The notes beneath the pieces were generated by a model. The model did no database searches, had not been told where the DNA came from, and worked only from the letters and a program-made list of their open reading frames with translations. Shown piece after piece: positions 58,681 through 64,000 of a DNA stretch of 64,000 nucleotides. Location: positions 2,087,178 to 2,151,177 of the forward strand of contig NW_022145605.1 of assembly GCF_000002235.5 (NCBI RefSeq). The letters run 5' to 3'. A program made the position numbers and the translations under genes. The DNA comes from Strongylocentrotus purpuratus. Lineage: Eukaryota; Echinodermata; Echinoidea; Camarodonta; Strongylocentrotidae. How positions within the stretch are numbered: position 1 is the first letter of the stretch; every line of letters begins with the position of its first letter.

Positions 58681-58751
58681 ACACTAGCTGGGTGTCGAAC
58701 CCGATACCTTACAGTTACCAGGCAATTGCCTATCCACTAGACTAAAAGCGT
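58681..58751 (-). pseudogene. tRNA-like sequence T2, near-cloverleaf (unit 1)
   Basis: On the minus strand this 71-nt stretch can fold like a tRNA: acceptor ACGCTTT with CTAGTGT pairs in five of seven positions; the D stem GTCT/AGGC pairs fully with loop AGTGGAT; the anticodon stem pairs in four of five with loop TGGTAAC, placing GTA in the anticodon position; the T stem TCGGG/CCCAG has loop TTCGACA. The base before the anticodon is G, not the near-invariant T, and two acceptor pairs fail, so decoding function is unlikely. A run of more than ten T follows at once, as for a Pol III terminator. It may be a decayed tRNA gene or a tRNA-derived transcript. Confidence 0.5.
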
Positions 58752-58990
58752 CACACTGCCAATCTCTATGTATTTTTTCATATTGATACTTATTGTTGTA
58801 GATGTAGCAAATGATGTATTCTAACGACTAAGTAATTCAAAAAGTCGCTCTTAAAAAAAAAAAAAAAAAAAGAGTATCACGTGTTATTTAATCCTTTGTT
58901 TAGAAGGTGGGGGGGGGGTGTCCCCTTTAAAAAAGAGATGGAAAGTCAATATCATTGGGTGAAGAAAAAAAATATATAAAAAAAAATAAA

Positions 58991-59062
58991 GGAGAAGCTG
59001 GGAGTCGAACCGGATACATTGCATTGTGATGCGATCAGTCTTATCCACAAGACCACGTTGCC
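58991..59062 (-). pseudogene. tRNA-like sequence T3 (unit 1)
   Basis: On the minus strand it has box A TGGTCTTGTGGATAAGAC, which forms a perfect D stem (GTCTT/AAGAC), and box B CCGGTTCGACTCCC. No standard 5-bp anticodon stem can be drawn; GCAT CACA ATGC forms a short hairpin instead. The acceptor pairs in about four of seven positions. TTTATTTTTTTTT follows the 3' end. It is tRNA-derived, but not a normal tRNA. Confidence 0.45.
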
Positions 59063-60330
59063 TCAGTTCTATTCTCTGGTTCGTTTGTTGTTGTTAACAC
59101 TTTCTGCATGTTAATGACTTTACAAAATATGCCGATTTACTGATTTCACGCTTTCGGGAGGCATATATATTATTATTTTTGTAGTCCGATGTTGTCAAGA
59201 TTGCCCCTAATTTTTTTCTTTCAGTTACTGATATTACTGATATATTAGGGAGGTTTTATGTTATTTTCATTTATTCTGCAAACTACTGACTTTAACTTAA
59301 AGTGATATGACAATAGGTTACTGCCCTGACATAATGAATAGAACACGGGTCTATTCAATTTAGTATACGCTACGAATTCTATAAAAGGGCACCAATGAAT
59401 AAAGGAAGCTTGGCTTTTCAATAGCTTGCACCTGCAATTTTTGAATAGTTACGTAACAAACTATACTCAGCTCTTTCAGACATGGCATCAATTAATGAAT
59501 TGAAGAAAAAAAATCCGACCCTCCCTTCATTGAGCGAATACTTTTGGCAAATACGTGGATTACCAAAGAGGTAATAATAGCATTCCTGACATTGCAACAA
59601 TGACAGCATTATTTTAAAGTATTGTCCCTAAAGGTAGCCTGCTGAATAAGCTATTTATTCTTGTCTGGGAGGACAAGGCCTTTCAATATCCCCATGCAAA
59701 AGAAAAGAATAGGCTGGGGCTGTAGTCTGATTTCAAGAAAGGAAAACAATTTCGGGACAGTTCAAAATAATGCTGGGAAATGGAAATTCAAATGATACCG
59801 TTTTAAAAACCAGTAATTAGATATGATTTTAGGACAAGAATCAGAAGATAATTCATTGCTCGACAGTCTAATTGATTGTATTTAAAACAGAGTATCTAAT
59901 ATACCTGATATGTAATAGTACACTGTCAATTAAAACAAATAACTAAATAAACAAACAAATATAGACCTCTTGACCCAAGACTGTGGGTTTTTATTGTTGA
60001 GCACTATTTAATTTTGCTCGGGTATACAGGCGAGGTGGGGTGAATGCTTTCAAATGTAAAAGGCCCTTTGTCTCACCTCGTGCAAGATTAGGGCGCTTTT
60101 ATTAAATTTATAGGAGGAGTAAAACACCGTTCATTGCATGCATGCTACAAATAAGTTGTATACAGACTGGAAAAGGATAGTACGGGACAGTAGAGAGTGA
60201 TTTAAACGAGGAAATTAGGATTGAAAATGTAAAAAAAAACGTTGTTGACCTGGCAATAAGAGCTAGGCTCTTGAATCTTGTTTTAAAAATGGACATGGCT
60301 CTGTGGCTACCGCTACCGGCCGCAGGCCAC

Positions 60331-60476
60331 GCTGACGACCGGCAGCTAGCTGACGACCGGCAGCTAGCTGACGACCGGCAGCTAGCTGACGACCGGCAGC
60401 TAGCTGACGACCGGCAGCTAGCTGACGACCGGCAGCTAGCTGACGACCGGCAGCTAGCTGACGACCGCCAGCTACC
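60331..60476 (+). repeat. 18-bp minisatellite, 8 copies (unit 2)
   Basis: Seven of the eight copies read GACGACCGGCAGCTAGCT, with G where units 1 and 3 have C; only the last copy keeps the C form. Confidence 0.95.
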
Positions 60477-60635
60477 CCCCCCCCCCCAACAAAAAAAAAA
60501 AAAAATAATAATAATAACAAAATAATAAAAAAAATTTGTATCAATCAATTAAAAGAATAGCAATAAATATGGACTTTGAGTGAGATAAAAAGGGGTTTCA
60601 CATAATTTTTTCTATTACAAAGATTTTTTTTTAAA

Positions 60636-60716
60636 GCACTTGCTGTGTGTCGAACCCGATACCTTCCAGTTACCAGGCAATTGCCTATCCACTATAGACT
60701 AATGTGTCACACTGCC
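60636..60716 (-). pseudogene. tRNA-like sequence T1 (unit 2)
   Basis: Same as 58514-58594. Confidence 0.45.
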
Positions 60717-60803
60717 AATCTCTATGTATTTTTTCATATTGATACTTATCGTGTAGATGTAGCAAAAGACGTTTTTCTTTTTCAAAGATTAAAAAAAAAA
60801 AAA

Positions 60804-60874
60804 ACACTAGCTGGGTGTCGAACCCGATACCTTACAGTTACCAGGCAATTGCCTATCCACTAGACTAAAAGCGT
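60804..60874 (-). pseudogene. tRNA-like sequence T2 (unit 2)
   Basis: Same sequence as 58681-58751, including the near-cloverleaf and the following T-run. Confidence 0.5.
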
Positions 60875-61113
60875 CACACTGCCAATCTCTATGTATTTTT
60901 TCATATTGATACTTATTGTTGTAGATGTAGCAAATGATGTATTCTAACGACTAAGTAATTCAAAAAGTCGCTCTTAAAAAAAAAAAAAAAAAAGAGTATC
61001 ACGTGTTATTTAATCCTTTGTTTAGAAGGTGGGGGGGGGGGTGTCCCCTTTAAAAAAGAGATGGAAAGTCAATATCATTGGGTGAAGAAAAAAAATATAT
61101 AAAAAAAAATAAA

Positions 61114-61185
61114 GGAGAAGCTGGGAGTCGAACCGGATACATTGCATTGTGATGCGATCAGTCTTATCCACAAGACCACGTTGCC
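61114..61185 (-). pseudogene. tRNA-like sequence T3 (unit 2)
   Basis: Same as 58991-59062. Confidence 0.45.
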
Positions 61186-62452
61186 TCAGTTCTATTCTCT
61201 GGTTCGTTTGTTGTTGTTAACACTTTCTGCATGTTAATGACTTTACAAAATATGCCGATTTACTGATTTCACGCTTTCGGGAGGCATATATATTATTATT
61301 TTTGTAGTCCGATGTTGTCAAGATTGCCCCTAATTTTTTTCTTTCAGTTACTGATATTACTGATATATTAGGGAGGTTTTATGTTATTTTCATTTATTCT
61401 GCAAACTACTGACTTTAACTTAAAGTGATATGACAATAGGTTACTGCCCTGACATAATGAATAGAACACGGGTCTATTCAATTTAGTATACGCTACGAAT
61501 TCTATAAAAGGGCACCAATGAATAAAGGAAGCTTGGCTTTTCAATAGCTTGCACCTGCAATTTTTGAATAGTTACGTAACAAACTATACTCAGCTCTTTC
61601 AGACATGGCATCAATTAATGAATTGAAGAAAAAAAATCCGACCCTCCCTTCATTGAGCGAATACTTTTGGCAAATACGTGGATTACCAAAGAGGTAATAA
61701 TAGCATTCCTGACATTGCAACAATGACAGCATTATTTTAAAGTATTGTCCCTAAAGGTAGCCTGCTGAATAAGCTATTTATTCTTGTCTGGGAGGACAAG
61801 GCCTTTCAATATCCCCATGCAAAAGAAAAGAATAGGCTGGGGCTGTAGTCTGATTTCAAGAAAGGAAAACAATTTCGGGACAGTTCAAAATAATGCTGGG
61901 AAATGGAAATTCAAATGATACCGTTTTAAAACCAGTAATTAGATATGATTTTAGGACAAGAATCAGAAGATAATTCATTGCTCGACAGTCTAATTGATTG
62001 TATTTAAAACAGAGTATCTAATATACCTGATATGTAATAGTACACTGTCAATTAAAACAAATAACTAAATAAACAAACAAATATAGACCTCTTGACCCAA
62101 GACTGTGGGTTTTTATTGTTGAGCACTATTTAATTTTGCTCGGGTATACAGGCGAGGTGGGGTGAATGCTTTCAAATGTAAAAGGCCCTTTGTCTCACCT
62201 CGTGCAAGATTAGGGCGCTTTTATTAAATTTATAGGAGGAGTAAAACACCGTTCATTGCATGCATGCTACAAATAAGTTGTATACAGACTGGAAAAGGAT
62301 AGTACGGGACAGTAGAGAGTGATTTAAACGAGGAAATTAGGATTGAAAATGTAAAAAAACGTTGTTGACCTGGCAATAAGAGCTAGGCTCTTGAATCTTG
62401 TTTTAAAAATGGACATGGCTCTGTGGCTACCGCTACCGGCCGCAGGCCACGC

Positions 62453-62668
62453 TGACGACCGCCAGCTAGCTGACGACCGCCAGCTAGCTGACGACCGCCA
62501 GCTAGCTGACGACCGCCAGCTAGCTGACGACCGCCAGCTAGCTGACGACCGCCAGCTAGCTGACGACCGCCAGCTAGCTGACGACCGCCAGCTAGCTGAC
62601 GACCGCCAGCTAGCTGACGACCGCCAGCTAGCTGACGACCGCCAGCTAGCTGACGACCGCCAGCTACC
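62453..62668 (+). repeat. 18-bp minisatellite, 12 copies (unit 3)
   Basis: Twelve copies of GACGACCGCCAGCTAGCT. Because 18 is a multiple of three, the tract is open on both strands (for example repeated QLADDR), which is not evidence of coding. Confidence 0.95.
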
Positions 62669-62825
62669 CCCCCCCCCCAACAAAAAAAAAAAAATAATAA
62701 TAATAACAAAATAATAAAAAAAAATTTGTATCAATCAATTAAAAGAATAGCAATAAATATGGACTTTGAGTGAGATAAAAAGGGGTTTCACATAATTTTT
62801 TCTATTACAAAGATTTTTTTTTAAA

Positions 62826-62906
62826 GCACTTGCTGTGTGTCGAACCCGATACCTTCCAGTTACCAGGCAATTGCCTATCCACTATAGACTAATGTGTCAC
62901 ACTGCC
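62826..62906 (-). pseudogene. tRNA-like sequence T1 (unit 3)
   Basis: Same as 58514-58594. Confidence 0.45.
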
Positions 62907-62993
62907 AATCTCTATGTATTTTTTCATATTGATACTTATCGTGTAGATGTAGCAAAAGACGTTTTTCTTTTTCAAAGATTAAAAAAAAAAAAA

Positions 62994-63064
62994 ACACTAG
63001 CTGGGTGTCGAACCCGATACCTTACAGTTACCAGGCAATTGCCTATCCACTAGACTAAAAGCGT
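62994..63064 (-). pseudogene. tRNA-like sequence T2 (unit 3)
   Basis: Same as 58681-58751. Confidence 0.5.
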
Positions 63065-63302
63065 CACACTGCCAATCTCTATGTATTTTTTCATATTGAT
63101 ACTTATTGTTGTAGATGTAGCAAATGATGTATTCTAACGACTAAGTAATTCAAAAAGTCGCTCTTAAAAAAAAAAAAAAAAAAGAGTATCACGTGTTATT
63201 TAATCCTTTGTTTAGAAGGTGGGGGGGGGGGTGTCCCCTTTAAAAAAGAGATGGAAAGTCAATATCATTGGGTGAAGAAAAAAAATATATAAAAAAAATA
63301 AA

Positions 63303-63374
63303 GGAGAAGCTGGGAGTCGAACCGGATACATTGCATTGTGATGCGATCAGTCTTATCCACAAGACCACGTTGCC
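63303..63374 (-). pseudogene. tRNA-like sequence T3 (unit 3)
   Basis: Same as 58991-59062. Confidence 0.45.
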
Positions 63375-63487
63375 TCAGTTCTATTCTCTGGTTCGTTTGT
63401 TGTTGTTAACACTTTCTGCATGTTAATGACTTTACAAAATATGCCGATTTACTGATTTCACGCTTTCGGGAGGCATATATATTATTA

Positions 63488-63760
63488 GGTGATACGTACG
63501 TAGACGTATCACCTTTTGATTTCGTCAAGATTTTTATTATTATTAGGTGGTCTGTCAACGACAGATCACCTATTGTTTTCGTCAGAATTTTCTTTCTTTA
63601 TTATTAGGTGGTCTGTCAACGACAGATCACCTATTGTTTTCGTCAGAATTTTCTTTCTTTATTATTATTATTATTATTATTAGGTGGTCTGTCAACGACA
63701 GATCACCTATTGTTTTCGTCAGAATTTTCTTTCTTTATTATTATTATTATTATTATTATT
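63488..63760 (+). repeat. cluster of four short hairpins separated by (ATT)n
   Basis: The first hairpin is GGTGATACG...CGTATCACC. Three near-identical units follow, starting about 63545, 63606 and 63682. Each has AGGTGGTCTGTC-AAC-GACAGATCACCT (12-bp arms, one wobble position), then ATTGTTTTCGTCAGAATTTT and CTTTCTTTATT with a variable number of ATT repeats. Confidence 0.9.
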
Positions 63761-64000
63761 TATTTTTATTTATTTTCACACTTTTTTGTTAACAGGATAA
63801 CTCAAGATCAGTTTAGTCAATTTCGTTCAATTTTGGCACAGTCATAGGTCATTGTCATGAGACGTTAGAGTAACATTTTCAAGGTCATCAAGATTTCATG
63901 ACGTCATCCAGGCGCCATTTTGTGTTTTTTTTGGTACTTTTTACTCATGATCATATCTTCATAACGGAAAGGCATTTCTCATTCATATTTATCACGATTA
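63760..64000. other. probable continuation of a repeat, unidentified
   Basis: The text after the hairpins (GATAACTCAAGATCAGTTTA, TTCAATTTTGGCACAGTCAT) looks like a dispersed repeat body rather than a gene. It runs off the window and no family is assigned. Confidence 0.3.

Larger units (their letters stand above)
57631..59720. repeat. 2.1-kb tandem repeat, unit 1 (2090 bp)
   Basis: It starts at TGTAGTCTGATTTCAAGAAA. It contains, in order, about 560 bp of unique text, the 18-bp minisatellite, an A-rich/AAT microsatellite, two tandem 160-bp cassettes each holding a tRNA-like sequence, a third tRNA-like sequence, and about 650 bp to the next unit. No protein gene is recognised. The same short open frames recur in every unit because the units are nearly identical. 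Confidence 0.95.
59721..61843. repeat. 2.1-kb tandem repeat, unit 2 (2123 bp)
   Basis: It is almost identical to unit 1. Differences are mostly homopolymer lengths and the minisatellite copy number. Confidence 0.95.
61844..63487. repeat. 2.1-kb tandem repeat, unit 3 (partial, 1644 bp)
   Basis: It is nearly identical to units 1 and 2 up to GGCATATATATTATTA, where the sequence changes to an unrelated hairpin region at 63488. About 450 bp of the unit is absent. Confidence 0.95.

Noticed and set aside
60263-62734. Frames encoding repeated QLADDR or QLAGGR
   Set aside because: Translation of an 18-bp minisatellite whose length is a multiple of three. It is open on both strands, has no start context, and runs into a C/G-run.

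Overview
The window is animal genomic DNA, most likely from a sea urchin or another echinoderm. That placement is an inference from three things: a recognisable metazoan gene with large introns, the many scattered TACATGTA-type motifs, and a dense load of small inverted-repeat elements of the kind I associate with sea urchin genomes. No database was searched. It is not bacterial, and almost none of the long open frames are genes: most are purine/pyrimidine-rich low-complexity DNA.

Only one host gene can be named. The 5' part of an RSKR (ribosomal protein S6 kinase-related) orthologue lies on the minus strand. Three coding exons are readable, all phase 0 with good splice sites: exon 1 at 32817-32879, which starts with an N-myristoylation-type MGGKHS; exon 2 at 27337-27528, which carries the WPVPQ...FLPE motif that precedes the kinase domain; and exon 3 at 605-688, with the glycine-rich loop and the ATP-binding AMK lysine. 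The introns are 5.3 kb and 26.6 kb. The rest of the kinase lies beyond position 1. Everything from 1 to 32816 outside the exons is intron. It holds MITE-like inverted-repeat elements (three of them bounded by TTAA), families of 50-75 bp hairpin elements, a 118-bp satellite, a 17-bp minisatellite and GA-rich tracts.

From about 33.1 to 50.6 kb, just upstream of the gene, is a repeat island full of C- and G-runs. It contains a 928-bp Tc1/mariner-like palindrome with TA duplications; a 3.2-kb hAT-type element (41018-44221) with a perfect 8-bp target duplication, whose interior is made of tandem arrays and contains another nested element; and a 4.86-kb foldback element (45687-50550) with a perfect 9-bp target duplication, whose long inverted arms are arrays of about 130-bp polypyrimidine plus G-run units. 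None of these encodes a visible transposase.

From 50.6 to 57.6 kb lie a decayed LINE reverse-transcriptase end, a broken C2H2 zinc-finger fragment between hAT-like ends, and a 1.76-kb element with 27-bp inverted ends and about twelve copies of a GGAACnnATCG motif near them. A weak promoter or first-exon candidate lies near 57 kb.

From 57631 to 63487 there is a 2.1-kb tandem repeat in 2.8 near-identical copies. Each unit carries three minus-strand tRNA-like sequences with box A and box B motifs, two of them followed by T-runs, and an 18-bp minisatellite whose copy number goes 6, 8, 12. The array ends abruptly at a cluster of short hairpins separated by ATT microsatellites. The best candidates for undescribed biology are this tRNA-like array, the foldback element and the element with GGAACnnATCG ends.
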